In this document: positions 11,148 to 21,894 of the stretch, piece after piece
How positions within the stretch are numbered: position 1 is the first letter of the stretch
Layout of the letters: each line of letters starts with the position of its first letter
Assembly: GCA_001592805.2 (NCBI GenBank)
Contig: CP051141.1
Span: forward strand, 310,001-374,000
Origin: Peltaster fructicola
Lineage: Eukaryota; Ascomycota; Dothideomycetes
DNA: 64,000 nt
Direction: 5' to 3'
The notes under the pieces: generated by a model
Told to the model about the DNA's origin: nothing
What the model saw: the letters and a program-made list of their open reading frames with translations, nothing else
The model's database searches: none
Position numbers and translations under genes: made by a program

Positions 11148-13085
11148 ATGGCGTCCTCGGGACATCTGCTCGTTCAGCAGAGCCCGATGGTATCGGCACG
11201 AATCAAATTACTAGTCAACAACGACCTGAAGACGATATGTAGAGCATACGGACAGGCCGTATCAGGCACCAAGGTCAATTTGCAAGCGCGGTGTATCACG
11301 ATTCTTGAGAGTTTGGTAGCTGGAGGCGATGTCACACGTTTCAACGAGTTCTCCGCAAGAGTTAACAACCACGGTTTGCTTCCACTCAAGACATCTCCTG
11401 CTGCCACAGCACGTCCCGGCTATAATATGCCCGCGGGCTCGCCTGTGGCACCACGACCAGGATATCCTTCAGCTACGAGACTTGAGTTCAAGAGTAGTCC
11501 TTTCTACGAAAGACTGGAGGTCGTGCTGCGTGCACAAGATCTGCCAGAAATGCCACAGAACAGACACACAGTCAAAGCCAATCTGATACTGACGGACGAG
11601 CAAGCTCGACGATTATCTGCCGACCCACAGCAGTACCGGCTTATGGTGTACTGTGCGCAGCCGAATCTATACGACTCGTGTGACATTGCGTTCCCACCTC
11701 AAATAGAGATCAAGGTGAACGACGACGATGTGAAGGCCAACTTCAAAGGCTTGAAGAACAAGCCGGGCTCGACCAAGCCAGCTGATATAACTCGAATGGT
11801 ACGACTGAGAGCCGGTTACCCTAACAAGCTCTCTGTATGCTATGCGCTTACGACCAAACGATACTTGTACACGATATGGCTAGTGCGTTACGTCGCTCCT
11901 GAAGCACTTGTCCAGAAGATTCGTGCCAATCGAGTCTTTCCCAAGCACAAGGTGATCGAGGAGATACAACGCCTCAACAACGACCCAGACATTTCTGCAA
12001 TGTCGTCGAAGATGTCTCTCAAGGACCCCATCTCGACCAGTCGCATTACTGTACCAGTCAGATCCACGATCTGCAGTCACAACCAGTGCTTTGATGCATC
12101 CTACTTCTTGCAGCTTCAAGAACAAGCTCCTACATGGCAGTGTCCTTTGTGTAACAAGACCGTCAGCTTCGAAAGTCTCAGCGTTGATAAGTACTTCGAC
12201 GAGATCTTGCAGAACACACCACGGTCGACAGAGCAGGTCACAATCGAGCCAAACGGTGAATGGCGAGTCATCACTGACGAAGAGAAGGCGCCAGGGAGTG
12301 CAGCAAAGAATGCACCGCGAGCATCATATGATGATGACTTCGATGATGACGACGACCTCGTCGAACTCGATGGAGACAAGCAAGCTGTGAAGAAAGAGTC
12401 GACACAAGCTGCTCTCAACGCTTTCAGCACGCCTCCACTGTCGTCCCGCGAGCCTAGTGTTGCACAATCTCACCCACAAGCCGGCAACAAAAGGAGTGCT
12501 GCGATTATTGACCTCACACTTTCGGACGACGACGACGACGACGAGCCTATCCGCCCCAGCAAACGCACGAGACCCGACGACTCATCGAGATCCCATCCCT
12601 ACGTCCATACTCCCACCTCAGTACTTGATGCGTCGTCCAAACCTACAGATGCCTTGCATCGACCTCCAAGTGTCAATCCTTCAGGCAACTATACCCCAAA
12701 CATGATGGCACCACTGAAGTCGCCTATCAGTCTTTCACCATTCAACACCACCACAGCACCTGCAGCTGCTTTTGGCGCACCTTCAGATCTCAATACTCGC
12801 CCATCATCACACATGAGCACATCAGCTGGCGGCTTTCCCAACTCGTGGTCCTCTTTCAGATCACCATCATTGCCGTTCGCTGATGTTAGAGATGCTGCTA
12901 GACGTTCGTCAGCATCGAAGAGCCCGCTAATGTCCTGGCAAACAGCACCTAGCAACGCGAGTATTCCTGACACACAGCAAGCGAGATCGCATACATATCG
13001 AGGGTTTTCACAAGACCAATCAAACTTGCAGCTGCCAAACAACTTCTTGCCAAATGGTTGGGGCGACTCAGCTTCTCCTGGTTGA
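11148..13085 (+). CDS. SIZ1: PIAS/SIZ-type SUMO E3 ligase
   Basis: Nuclear SUMO E3 ligase of the Siz/PIAS family, single exon, 645 aa. In order: a SAP-like N-terminal segment (~residues 19-60, KLLVNNDLKTICRAYG), a PINIT domain (~110-265), and an SP-RING/MIZ finger (~305-345) with the Cys/His pattern ICSHNQCFDASYFLQ...WQCPLCNKTV. A SUMO-interacting motif, IDLTLSDDDDDDEP, follows near residue 453, and a long Ser/Pro-rich disordered tail completes the protein. The finger and PINIT together place it in the Siz branch rather than the Mms21/Nse2 branch. The start ATG has no better upstream alternative. The gene symbol is by homology; fungi often have only one such gene. Confidence 0.9.
   Translation: MASSGHLLVQQSPMVSARIKLLVNNDLKTICRAYGQAVSGTKVNLQARCITILESLVAGGDVTRFNEFSARVNNHGLLPLKTSPAATARPGYNMPAGSPVAPRPGYPSATRLEFKSSPFYERLEVVLRAQDLPEMPQNRHTVKANLILTDEQARRLSADPQQYRLMVYCAQPNLYDSCDIAFPPQIEIKVNDDDVKANFKGLKNKPGSTKPADITRMVRLRAGYPNKLSVCYALTTKRYLYTIWLVRYVAPEALVQKIRANRVFPKHKVIEEIQRLNNDPDISAMSSKMSLKDPISTSRITVPVRSTICSHNQCFDASYFLQLQEQAPTWQCPLCNKTVSFESLSVDKYFDEILQNTPRSTEQVTIEPNGEWRVITDEEKAPGSAAKNAPRASYDDDFDDDDDLVELDGDKQAVKKESTQAALNAFSTPPLSSREPSVAQSHPQAGNKRSAAIIDLTLSDDDDDDEPIRPSKRTRPDDSSRSHPYVHTPTSVLDASSKPTDALHRPPSVNPSGNYTPNMMAPLKSPISLSPFNTTTAPAAAFGAPSDLNTRPSSHMSTSAGGFPNSWSSFRSPSLPFADVRDAARRSSASKSPLMSWQTAPSNASIPDTQQARSHTYRGFSQDQSNLQLPNNFLPNGWGDSASPG
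12300..12545 (+). repeat. GAT/GAC trinucleotide-rich tracts inside the SUMO ligase gene
   Basis: Two short runs of GAT/GAC codons (about 12328-12360 and 12524-12543) encode acidic Asp stretches next to the SP-RING and in the SUMO-interacting motif. They are simple-sequence tracts within a coding region and may vary in length between strains. Confidence 0.6.
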
Positions 13086-13271
13086 AGCGACGTCGAGCAG
13101 TCACATCAACGACAGGCTTGGTTGCATGAGAGACATTCACGATCATGGGACATGATGACAGGTTATGAGCAAGGCGTCCGAGTAAGTATTGAAGCATACA
13201 CTACTGTAAACAATACAAATGAAAGGTTGTCCATATCACCATCCCAGCGCCTCTGTTTTCTGTTATTTGCT

Positions 13272-14792
13272 TTACAAATTTCGTCGTGCCTGAGCTTGCA
13301 TGCGACCTAGCACTGTAGCTCTTGCATGGTCCAAGCGACCTGATCGCATCCAGGCTGCGTGTTCCCTCTCGAGCTGCTCGCGGCGTTGTTGCTGGCGTGA
13401 GCGTGCGAGCTGTGCCTGACGGTGAGCGAGGATCATTTCCTCTCGAGCAGCATTCTCACTCCGTGGCTGTGCACGAGTGGAGTCTACACCGTCAAGAACT
13501 TCGTCCCAGCGTGTGCGACGTTGCGCCGTCTGCTGAGGGTCGTAGCTGTCACTTCTGTGCCAATCTCTGCTATTGACAAGTCGGGGTCCCGTGCCGTGAA
13601 CAGCAACATTGCTGGCGCTATACGAGTGATATCGCATAGGATAGTCGTGATAGGAGGAATGCACGGATGGAGCATACCGGCTCATCGCTGTGTTGTCAAC
13701 AGGGTCAGCAGTACGAGTGCTTGGAAGAGCGAGAGTATTGGTTTGAGGACGCATTCGTGAAGCCATATAGGGTCGCTCTTGGATGGATTGTGTCTGATCT
13801 CGAACACTAGTAGCACGATTTGTTGGCAGAGCGGGAGTGCTAGATTGAGGTTGGAGCCGTGGAGGACTATCATGTCGCTGTTGAGAAGGTTGTGTCTGGT
13901 CTCGAAGGCTGGGTCCGTGTTCGGATCGTAGACCGCTAGGTATCGTCATGGGAGTTGTCTTCGGTGCTGTGGTAGGAACTCCAGTGTCGCCTGATAGAGC
14001 TCTGTTTTGAGCCCTGAGTGCAGCTGACTGGTCTGTGGGTTGGGTATCATAAGAGGGTCGTGAATTAACATTAGATGATTGTGTATTACGTGCTCCTGTG
14101 TTTATTGCTCCAGTGTTGGATGGATGTGAAGCAGTGGGTTGTGACGTCTCGAGAGCATTGTGATGCATGCTTACATCTGCTGGCGGAAGGTTATCAGCCT
14201 GTTGAGGAGGTCCCGAGGCGATAGAGGTTCTTTGTGCTCTTGTTTGTGCCGTGGTTGCCTGTGCTTGTGTCGTGGCCGCCTGCTCAGGCTGTGCGTGCGG
14301 TACAGCAAGCTGAACCTCGGCAAGCCGCACATCGTCGTCCATTGAAGGCACGGGTCCATCGATTTGCTGACGCCGACGAAATGACAGACCATTGAGAAAG
14401 GGGTGTGTCGATGTATCTTGTGTCAGGCTCGCTGGTACAGGTGGAGGGTTTGGTGTGCTTAGAGGTCCTAACGAGAGCTGTCGAAGCAGGTTCTCACGGT
14501 CAGTCTTGGTGAGCTGTAAAGTCCAAACCCAAGTGCGAACTTCTTCGAAGCCTGGCGTGTTGTGTGCCTCAGAAGCCTTGATCAAGCAAGCGGCGATGCG
14601 CTGCACCAGTTCTGACTGAGTAGGACCAGCCTCCTCAGCGATAGCGATCTCAGCTTCGTCAACAGTAGTAGTCTCAGCGATTTCCACTGTAGCAGTCTTC
14701 CCTTCCTCTTCTGTTGCGCTCTCCTCCTCGTCCTCTGCGCTGCTCCTCCCTTCCGAAGCTGTGTAGTAGGTAGAATCACCTGAATCAGACAT
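13272..14792 (-). CDS. Orphan Q/R/T-rich protein with internal tandem repeat
   Basis: Single-exon frame of 506 codons from ATG 14792; I recognise no family. Residues 1-60 are very acidic (S/E/D/T). Residues ~60-115 look like a small helical domain (VQRIAACLIKASEAHNTPGF, then VWTLQLTKTDRENLLRQL). The middle is rich in Q, T, S and P and contains two adjacent ~34-residue units beginning LRDQTQPSQQRH and VRDQTQSIQERP. The C-terminal ~100 residues are rich in R, Q, H and A (AHRQAQLARSRQQQRREQL) and could bind nucleic acid or form a helix. It converges with the SUMO ligase gene, ~190 bases apart. Function unknown. Confidence 0.65.
   Translation of the reverse strand: MSDSGDSTYYTASEGRSSAEDEEESATEEEGKTATVEIAETTTVDEAEIAIAEEAGPTQSELVQRIAACLIKASEAHNTPGFEEVRTWVWTLQLTKTDRENLLRQLSLGPLSTPNPPPVPASLTQDTSTHPFLNGLSFRRRQQIDGPVPSMDDDVRLAEVQLAVPHAQPEQAATTQAQATTAQTRAQRTSIASGPPQQADNLPPADVSMHHNALETSQPTASHPSNTGAINTGARNTQSSNVNSRPSYDTQPTDQSAALRAQNRALSGDTGVPTTAPKTTPMTIPSGLRSEHGPSLRDQTQPSQQRHDSPPRLQPQSSTPALPTNRATSVRDQTQSIQERPYMASRMRPQTNTLALPSTRTADPVDNTAMSRYAPSVHSSYHDYPMRYHSYSASNVAVHGTGPRLVNSRDWHRSDSYDPQQTAQRRTRWDEVLDGVDSTRAQPRSENAAREEMILAHRQAQLARSRQQQRREQLEREHAAWMRSGRLDHARATVLGRMQAQARRNL
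13704..13908 (-). repeat. Two-unit ~102-bp tandem repeat within the orphan gene
   Basis: Two successive units of about 102 bp on the minus strand each begin with codons for RDQTQ and continue through a P/Q-rich segment ending in LPTNRAT or LPSTRTA. The units have diverged but keep the same length and phase. Confidence 0.55.
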
Positions 14793-16102
14793 TTTATCGT
14801 AATGCTAGACGCAGGCGTCTGCAGAATAATCGCAGGTCAAAGACATGTAAGAAAACGAGAAGAGGGGAAGTATGTAGTGCTATGTGTGCATGCTGACCTG
14901 CTGCCAAGACCACTTCTCAGTGTCGTGCAAGGCAAGCAGTAGCATAGGAATGGTGAGACTCACAAGAAGAGTTTGCACACGACACGTATACCGTAAGAGG
15001 GTATTTCAGATCATGACCACAGCCGTCAAGGAGATTGTGCTTACCATGTCGTGAAGAGGAGTGTGACCCATACTGCAGGTGGAGAAGCAGAACGCATCCG
15101 GCATTGACGAGCTCATCTCGTGGAGAGGACGAGACTGATGCGCTGCAAGACTGTGGCAGAAGAAGCTACAAGCAGATGAGCGACCACAGAGAAACCATGT
15201 TGTAGTGCAGCGAGTCGAGATGAAATGTGATGGCGGTCAAGAAGGAAGTTGGAGAGCTGAGGTCTGTCGATAAAAGTCTTGGCTGACATTAAAAAAGTGG
15301 GGCATCTCAATGCAGCTCACTTCTGCTCTGCCACTACCATTGTGATTTCGTCTCTGATGACCTTTGTTGTACACCGATCACAGGATGTGTCCCACTTGTC
15401 GTTCTCGCTCACTGATCGAAGAGCTTCCTCCGAGACTGCACATGCCGTATGCTGCACATATCTAGCTTCTCGACTGCTAGAAATCTCGCAGACTCGAATG
15501 TGAGAGCTGAACATCCCAGCAGTGACCACTCCGATTGAGATCTAGTTCGTGATGGGACAGTGAGGTCGAAGGTCGAAGATGTGGTGTGTAATGGCTCCGT
15601 TCCATCTCAACTATCTCCTTCACCTCATACAGTCGAGTTTCACAACAGGACATCCTTTCTTATTCAATCATTCTAGAGTGTTACATTCACGGGCGGTCTT
15701 ATAAGAACCGCACCAAGGCGACCTCTTCTTCGCTGCGAGAATATCCACTGCTAGACCTAACCTATAACACAGAGGAGTGATACACATATCTTGCACAGCG
15801 TGCAAGTCCATTTGCACAAGCGATGACTTCGTGCATTCCTCGTCTGATGCTTGCGAAGGATCATATCCCTAACGATTATCGATTCAGACTCGAGTATAAC
15901 AGCAATACAAGTGGGAACAGATCAAGAGCATGGTGCGAAGCAAAGACAATGAGCAGGCAAGGTTCATGCACTACTGTTGTTGTGTGATCGTGAGTCCATT
16001 GATCGAGTCCAACGCCTCAGCCAGTGACTGTCCTGGCTTTCCTATGCACCTCATCGAGGAACTCGACGAGTGGCTCTCTATTGCAAGGATCGATGTTGTC
16101 TG
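14793..16102. other. Long divergent intergenic region
   Basis: About 1.3 kb between the orphan minus-strand gene and the plus-strand kinase. It holds only short frames (at most ~65 codons from an ATG). I see no repeat, RNA gene or family match. Confidence 0.45.
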
Positions 16103-17212
16103 ATGAACTCCCCGTTCGGCACAACCTTGTCACATCAAGTCCAGAGTGACCAACGTAGCGCGATGGCGTTCTGGTTCTTCGTCAAGCGAACGACTCGCAA
16201 TCACCGACGACGGGAAAGCACCGTTTTCCGAGATAATGACTGGACTGTCGAGAGACGACTCACTCAAGGATCTGGAGGGACCTGCTATGTCGTCAGGAAC
16301 AAGAAGACAGGCATTGTAATGGTGCAAAAAGTGATCGCAGAGCAACATCGTCGCCAGACTCACGAGTTAAGTCGGATTTCCTATATCAAGACTTTACTGA
16401 TGCTCGATCAGATTCTTGCCTTGACTCAGTGGTTGACGCCGCATCAGAACATCGTTCGAGTCTTTAGCAGCGACAGCGCGACGGGCGTCCTCAACATGGA
16501 GTACTGCAGAGGCGGTGACCTCGACCGCCAGTGTGACCACTTCCTTAACTTGCGACGCCGTGGCCACTTGACCCCAGAATCGTTTCAGATACATGTCTTC
16601 ATTTGCATGATCTACGCACTGGCATATGTGCACCACGGTCTGCGTGTGCATGAGACCGCAGCCAGTTTCAGATTGGAACATCAGCCAAGACATGTATCCA
16701 TTGTTCATGCCGATATCAAACCAGGCAACATACTGTTGAGATGGCCAGGACGGATACAGGGACTGCCTGATGTGGTCCTCACAGACTTCGGTCTTTGTCA
16801 CCCGGCAAGGCACTACGGAGGGCAGCCAGGGGACCCAAGATTCGTGGCACCCGAGATCGCAGCATACAGCTGGCTCCAACGAGATCCAGCACAGCATTTC
16901 CAAGTCGTGGCTAGGGAAGATTTGGTCTCTACAGCCGCAGATGTGTACAGCCTTGGTCTCACCATGGTCAAAGTGCTAGGTTGGTCATTCGCAATTGGCC
17001 ACGACCCAGCGTACTTCCTTCCACATGTCAAGAGTCGTGCACTGGTGCGTGGAATACAGGCCTGTCTGCAGGTCGATCGAGCATGTCGCATCCGAATAGA
17101 CAACGGCGCTGAAGGCATGCTGAGAAGGTACCTGAATGAACTTATATCGGCAAGGGACTACTTGCTTGAGGTGGATGGAGCACCGGAGCAGTACTTTTGG
17201 GCAACGCGATAA
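16103..17212 (+). CDS. Divergent Ser/Thr protein kinase (HAD instead of HRD)
   Basis: A compact, essentially stand-alone kinase domain. The open frame begins at a GTG, so I use the ATG at 16103 (369 aa); ATG 16163 is possible. Visible motifs are a glycine-rich loop GSGGTCYV, the ATP-site lysine in MVQKV (~76), catalytic loop HADIKPGN (~202, Arg of HRD replaced by Ala), DFG (~228), and VAPEIAAY for APE. Losing the HRD arginine usually means activity without activation-loop phosphorylation (non-RD kinase); this is a family-level inference. The sub-domain XI region is short. It is only distantly similar to the kinase at 3283-4353 and shows no clear orthologue to me. Confidence 0.75.
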   Translation: MNSPFGTTLSHQVQSDQRSAMAFWFFVKRTTRNHRRRESTVFRDNDWTVERRLTQGSGGTCYVVRNKKTGIVMVQKVIAEQHRRQTHELSRISYIKTLLMLDQILALTQWLTPHQNIVRVFSSDSATGVLNMEYCRGGDLDRQCDHFLNLRRRGHLTPESFQIHVFICMIYALAYVHHGLRVHETAASFRLEHQPRHVSIVHADIKPGNILLRWPGRIQGLPDVVLTDFGLCHPARHYGGQPGDPRFVAPEIAAYSWLQRDPAQHFQVVAREDLVSTAADVYSLGLTMVKVLGWSFAIGHDPAYFLPHVKSRALVRGIQACLQVDRACRIRIDNGAEGMLRRYLNELISARDYLLEVDGAPEQYFWATR

Positions 17213-17330
17213 CCTGTCATTCGTCCCAGGCTCGTCAATCGTTGAAAATGTATCGACAGTCGGAAATATTGTGTATGGCAAAGGTCAGTTGACATCACGT
17301 TGGAGGTTTAACAGGTATGAACAACGTCAA

Positions 17331-18325
17331 TCATGCTGACTCGGTGCGTGTTGATCTCACTTCGAGTTTCCGTGGCTTGTTCTTGCGATTTTGCTGTGGA
17401 GGGCCCTGCTTCCTTGCTTGAGCTGAATCACCATATGCGATTCGTCGACTTGATTCCCCAGAACCAGTCTGTAATGATGCATCATTCTTGTATTGAGCAG
17501 CGTCTCCGCTACCAGCCATATCGGATTGCTGCTCTCCAGAACTCTCCGTGAGCTTCTGTAAGTCTTCACTGCTTGGCTGGTCCTGTTCCTTGATCTGGCC
17601 AAGCGACTTCTCGAGAGCATACTTCTGCTGATCTGTTGCCTCCCAACCAGGGATAGTCGGCAGGCACTTATTGAGCGCTCCGCCAACCACATCGCCAAGT
17701 TTGATGAACGGTCCATGGATTGCTCCGACTCCAGCGCCAATGGCACCTCCCAGACCTCCAGTGACAAGTGTCGTAACTCCACCGACGAGTGTCCCGGTAA
17801 GTGCTCCGAGCGTCATACCAGGCACGCTGCCAATCCCTGAGCCTGCAAGGAAACCCTGAAATGAGCCAGATGAGAGCCACTTCGCTGTCTTGCCGAAAGA
17901 CTCAGCCTCGATCTCCGCCTGTAGAGCTTGATTGAGCAACTTCTGCCTTGTGAACGTCAGCATGTAGCATGAAGCACGAGCAAAGATATACACCTTTCCT
18001 GTGGATCACCTGCAGCTATAGCGGCTCGCATGAGCTGTGCTGCCTTGTCTTGTGCAGCGAGTGCCTTCTGAGCAATCTTGGACGATTCTTGCCGTACCTT
18101 GTCGTTGTCCGCCAAGCTGGACGCTTGGTTCTGTAGTGAATCTTGTTGAGCAGATTGATCTTTGGCATGACGGGCGCTTTGAGGTGCATTCCGACGTGAA
18201 GCTGATTGCGACATGGCTTCAATCAATGCAAAGACTTGAGTGATGATAGATATAAGGTCTATCGATGAATTTCGGTGTCTACATGTGTCAGTACAGCGAG
18301 ATGACGCCTGTCCTACCTCATCCAT
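17331..18325 (-). CDS. Glycine-zipper protein, two exons
   Basis: Exon 1 runs from about ATG 18325 to ~17998. A 47-nt intron starts GTGTAT, has ATGCTGAC and ends ACAAG, and exon 2 joins in phase as QERQKLLNQALQAEIEAE. The first part is polar and helical (AQKALAAQDKAAQLMRAAIA). The centre is a long Gly/Ala/Val run (FLAGSGIGSVPGMTLGALTG, then GGVTTLVTGGLGGAIGAGVG), typical of glycine-zipper transmembrane helices. The C-terminus is polar and ends in a basic RKNKPRK stretch. Similar proteins are common in filamentous fungi, but their function is unknown to me; insertion into a membrane is inferred. The exact start is uncertain because a further GTAGGA...GTAG intron near 18300 is conceivable. Confidence 0.6.
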
Positions 18326-18992
18326 GGCTACAAGAAAAGCTGCCGCCAATCATGATTGCTGAGCATGGTACTGTCACTGCTGACACTCCTTGATCGACAA
18401 CCATTGTTGCAGCACGGTGGTTGTGCCTGACCCAGCAACTCCCGGCATTAGATAATTGTCTAGTCTTTGTAGCATCGAGACCAGCGAAGTCGTGATTGGG
18501 CCTGATTCAGAGCAGAGCATGCAGCCTTGTGACTGGATCTTGGTTTCAGACAGGGATGCTGGCGTTGAAGAGCTGTCGCCACTGACACAATCCAAGCCTA
18601 ATCAGATAAGATGAGAAGCTCGCCACAGCCACCAGCATGTTGTAGACGGATCTTGCCGTATGTCAAAACAGGGGCAAGCTCGCCTGCAGGGTCGGCGTAG
18701 CGCGGGCACGCCTTCGCCCGATAGGTTTGTAGATCTCACCTAGGACGCCAGAGTGGTACGACAATTTCACGAACCCTCTCACAAATCCTTCCGCAATGCT
18801 ACAGCTATAGCCGTATTTGTGGTCCTTCAAGGCGTATTTTGATCTTGCTCTTCACACTCGTTTCTGCACTCTTCATTGGCATACCATTCGGCTCAGACAG
18901 CGTTTAAGTCTGCATTGTCAGACATCTCTCAACATCCCGCATATCAGCCTCGTGCTCCTATTTCGAGCTCGATAAAGAGCTATCCCACCGCC
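18326..18992. other. Divergent promoter region upstream of ERG3
   Basis: This 667-base gap lies between the glycine-zipper gene and the sterol desaturase. I could not identify a convincing sterol-response or other regulatory element by eye. Confidence 0.4.
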
Positions 18993-20174
18993 ATGGACGT
19001 TGTCCTGGAGTTCTTCGACACTTATGTCTTCGACAGAGCTTTCGCCACGTTTGCACCGATTGGCCATGCATACTCAGTGTTCGAGCCGATTAGCACTCTC
19101 GCCGCTGGACTGAAACAATATGGAGCTGAAAATGAAAGCTGGGCTCACGCCGGGCAGACAATCGCTGGAGACGTAGCACAAAATGGATGGACGTGGACAC
19201 CTGCCAGCCAGTTTGTCAGCTTTCCTCCCAGTCAGTACGCGTACCAGAGCTCTATGGACAGAGACAACATTTGGAGGCAGGCCATTAGTCTGTACTTCTT
19301 GACATGGTAAGAACGAAGAACGACACGCTGGAGACAGAATACTAACATGTTGGAAGGTTCTCTGCCACAGCAATTTACTTCCTCTGTGCTACACTCAGCT
19401 ATGTCTTCGTCTTTGACAAGACGACCTTCAATCACCCAAAGTACCTCAAGAACCAAATACGAATGGAAATTCGACAGACATTGGAGTCTATTCCAATCAT
19501 GACAATCTTTACGGTGCCATTCTTCGTTGCAGAAGTTCGTGGACACGGTTTCATGTACGACACCATCTCAACGGCTCCATTCAACCACTTCCTGTTCAAC
19601 ATCTTCGGCAGTGCCTACAACTGGATCCAATTCCCATTCTTCCTCATGTTCACCGACTTCTTCATCTACTGGATTCACCGAGGTCTGCATCACCCACTCG
19701 TCTACAAGAGACTACACAAGCCTCATCACAAGTGGATCATGCCTACACCATACGCCTCGCATGCGTTCCACCCACTCGACGGCTACTCACAGAGTGTGCC
19801 GTACCATGTCTTCCCTTCCTGTTCCTCTCAACAAGTACGCGTACCTGGCGCTATTCATCTTCGTGCAGATCTGGACAGTCATGATCCACGACGGTGAATA
19901 TGTTGCCAACAGCCCGGTCATCAACGGAGCCGCGTGCCACACAATGCATCACCTGTACTTCAACTACAACTACGGTCAATTCACCACACTCTGGGACCGC
20001 ATTGGTGGAAGTTACAGACAGCCAAACGAAGAGCTTTTCAAGAAAGAGTCGAAGATGGCAGCAGCTGAGTGGAATAGACAGGTAGTCGAGATGGAAAAGA
20101 TGGTTAAGGAGGTTGAGGGCAAGGATGATCGAACATATGGTCCACCTGATGCTGTAGCCAAGAAGGTGCAGTGA
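18993..20174 (+). CDS. ERG3: Sterol C-5 desaturase (ERG3-like), apparent frame break
   Basis: ER membrane di-iron enzyme that introduces the C-5 double bond in ergosterol synthesis. It starts at ATG 18993 (good context CCGCCATGG) with [18 protein letters not shown]. Intron 19307-19356 (GTAAGA, TACTAAC, ends GAAG) joins TW to FSATAIYFL. The first two histidine clusters are in HRGLHHP and RLHKPHHKW, and the third in [13 protein letters not shown]. Between 19814 and 19832 the frame moves by one base: YHVFP is in one frame and [11 protein letters not shown] in another, with no plausible intron between. Read as given, the protein would stop near 19897 and lack the last histidine box. Either an assembly error or a real loss is possible. 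It converges with glutathione synthetase. Confidence 0.88.
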
Positions 20175-20228
20175 TTGTGGTACCTTTCTATACACACTAT
20201 AGACTTCTGCATTAGCGTTTCATGAAAC

Positions 20229-21894
20229 TCAAACTTCTACAAGACAGAGGCTGTCCACACTGCCAAATCCTGCCGCAACGCCTCCTTCAGAACTGTCTGC
20301 GCCTTTGGTGCGAAGCAGGTAGCCAGCCTCACCGTTGTGAGTTACCTGCCTGCGGCCTTTCCCAACGCCATCAACTTCCTCCCACAGGCAGGTCCCGTAT
20401 ATGCCAAGCTCGCAGATGATGTTCCCACTGGCCATCACTCCGTTACGGAAGATAGTGTTACGCTGGGGAGGTGGCTCAATCATTTCCATGAGAATGTATG
20501 CAGGCCATTGCTGCTCCGGCAGAGTCTTGAGGAATTCAGGAATCGTCTCACGATAGATGTTGTTACCGCCACCTTCCCGTTGAGGCTTGAGCACATACTT
20601 GTGTGCAGTCTGTGGGTTTGTAGCCAGCTTTCGTGCTTCGAGCCCAGCTTCTGACTTGTCGAGCGGGTAGATTGGTGCAAATGTGCTACGAACGATATCT
20701 GCGTCGGCTTTGTTCGGCAGGAAGCGATCTAGGTGCGGCGAGTGTGGTGTTGCAAGCACTTGTTGCACTTTCTTAGTGCCGGCGAGTTGTAGAAGCACGC
20801 TGGGACACTTCACAGCTCGACTTCGCTCGAGGTGATGCCTTGCAGTCCACGATTCCGCTGTCTCGTACTCACTAGGAGCATAGCCGGCACGGAAGTAGAC
20901 GGTGGCAACTTCGTATGATGTTCCTGGGGACCGTGGTGGGTTGTACAAGAGTGTGCGATCGCCATCGAGGCTTGTTTCTTCGAGCACTAGGTCCCATGGA
21001 AGACGAAATGTGGGAACGCCGCTCTCTCGTAGTTTATATTCGATGTGGCGCTGGTCGAACACGTTCCGCTCAGGGTTCTGTACCACGAAGATCACGCACG
21101 AACTGTGAGTGCTTGTTTTCTGATATGCGTGGAACGACTCTGCTAATCCTGCAGCGAGTCCGGCGATCGAGTTACTGAGCGGCATCGTTTTGCTGTTGAC
21201 CGTCGATAACAAGGACGACGGATATGCTTGACTGTTGTGTAGATGGTGGTGCAATTCTCCCACACGAGAAGATAGTCCTCCGAATGACGATGCAATAGTG
21301 TTGAATTCAACTTGCTTGACGGTAGCTGAAGCGTCGAGGGAGCCACTCTCCATGTGTATCATATAGTCTGATCGGAACAGACCAAGCTGAAGTTTCTGCG
21401 TGAAGCGTCAGACACGCAATGAGATCGCTTGCATAACACACCTGAGCATAACCTTCTTCAGCTACTTTCAGATGTATCTCCCAGAGTCCCTTCATGAAGT
21501 CATCCACGTCGATCAGCCTGAACACACTGATCAGTATAGTCCCAAACAGCCAAGGAAAACAAAGAAAACAACAGCAACAACTCGGTAGTACTCACTCCTC
21601 CACGATAGGCGTGAGCCAAGCGACATCACTTGCGATAGCTGAGTAGAGCTCATTGTATGCCTTGCAAGCTGCCTTCGCCTGCTCATAGCACTGTCGCGGG
21701 AAGAGGCTGGGAAACAGGGTTACGGGTGCTGTAACAGCAGTAACATGAGCTGGATCGACATCCTCAGAGACGAATGAAGGTGCTGGTCGAACGGCGAGAC
21801 CGTGTGAAATTGACCAATCCTTCAACTCTGTCAGCAGATACTCCTCTTGCACTGCTGACAGCTCAGGAGGATACTCCGAGAATGTGCTTGCCAT
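20229..21894 (-). CDS. GSH2: Glutathione synthetase, three exons
   Basis: Cytosolic ATP-grasp enzyme that joins gamma-glutamylcysteine and glycine in the last step of glutathione synthesis. Exons are 21894-21596, 21517-21442 and 21395-20229, with introns 21518-21595 (GTGAGT...TTCAG) and 21396-21441 (GTGTGT...CGCAG); the joins give PIVEELIDVDDF and GYAQKLQLGLFRSDY. Signature segments are HMESGSLDASATVKQVEFNT (substrate and Mg site), LKPQREGGGNNIY (glycine-rich ATP loop) and the LMEMIEPP motif of eukaryotic enzymes. The C-terminus contains the Ser/Gly-rich lid AAGFGSVDSL. ATG 21894 is the first true start; the upstream codon is TTG. Predicted length, about 513 aa, fits the family. Confidence 0.92.

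Noticed and set aside
15113-15529. Short frames in the 14.8-16.1 kb gap as small genes
   Set aside because: At most ~65 codons from an ATG, no splice support and no recognisable motif.
19800-19845. 40-42 nt GTG...AAG intron to rescue ERG3 frame
   Set aside because: Would remove conserved residues between YSQS and YAYLALF, with weak donor and no clear branch point.
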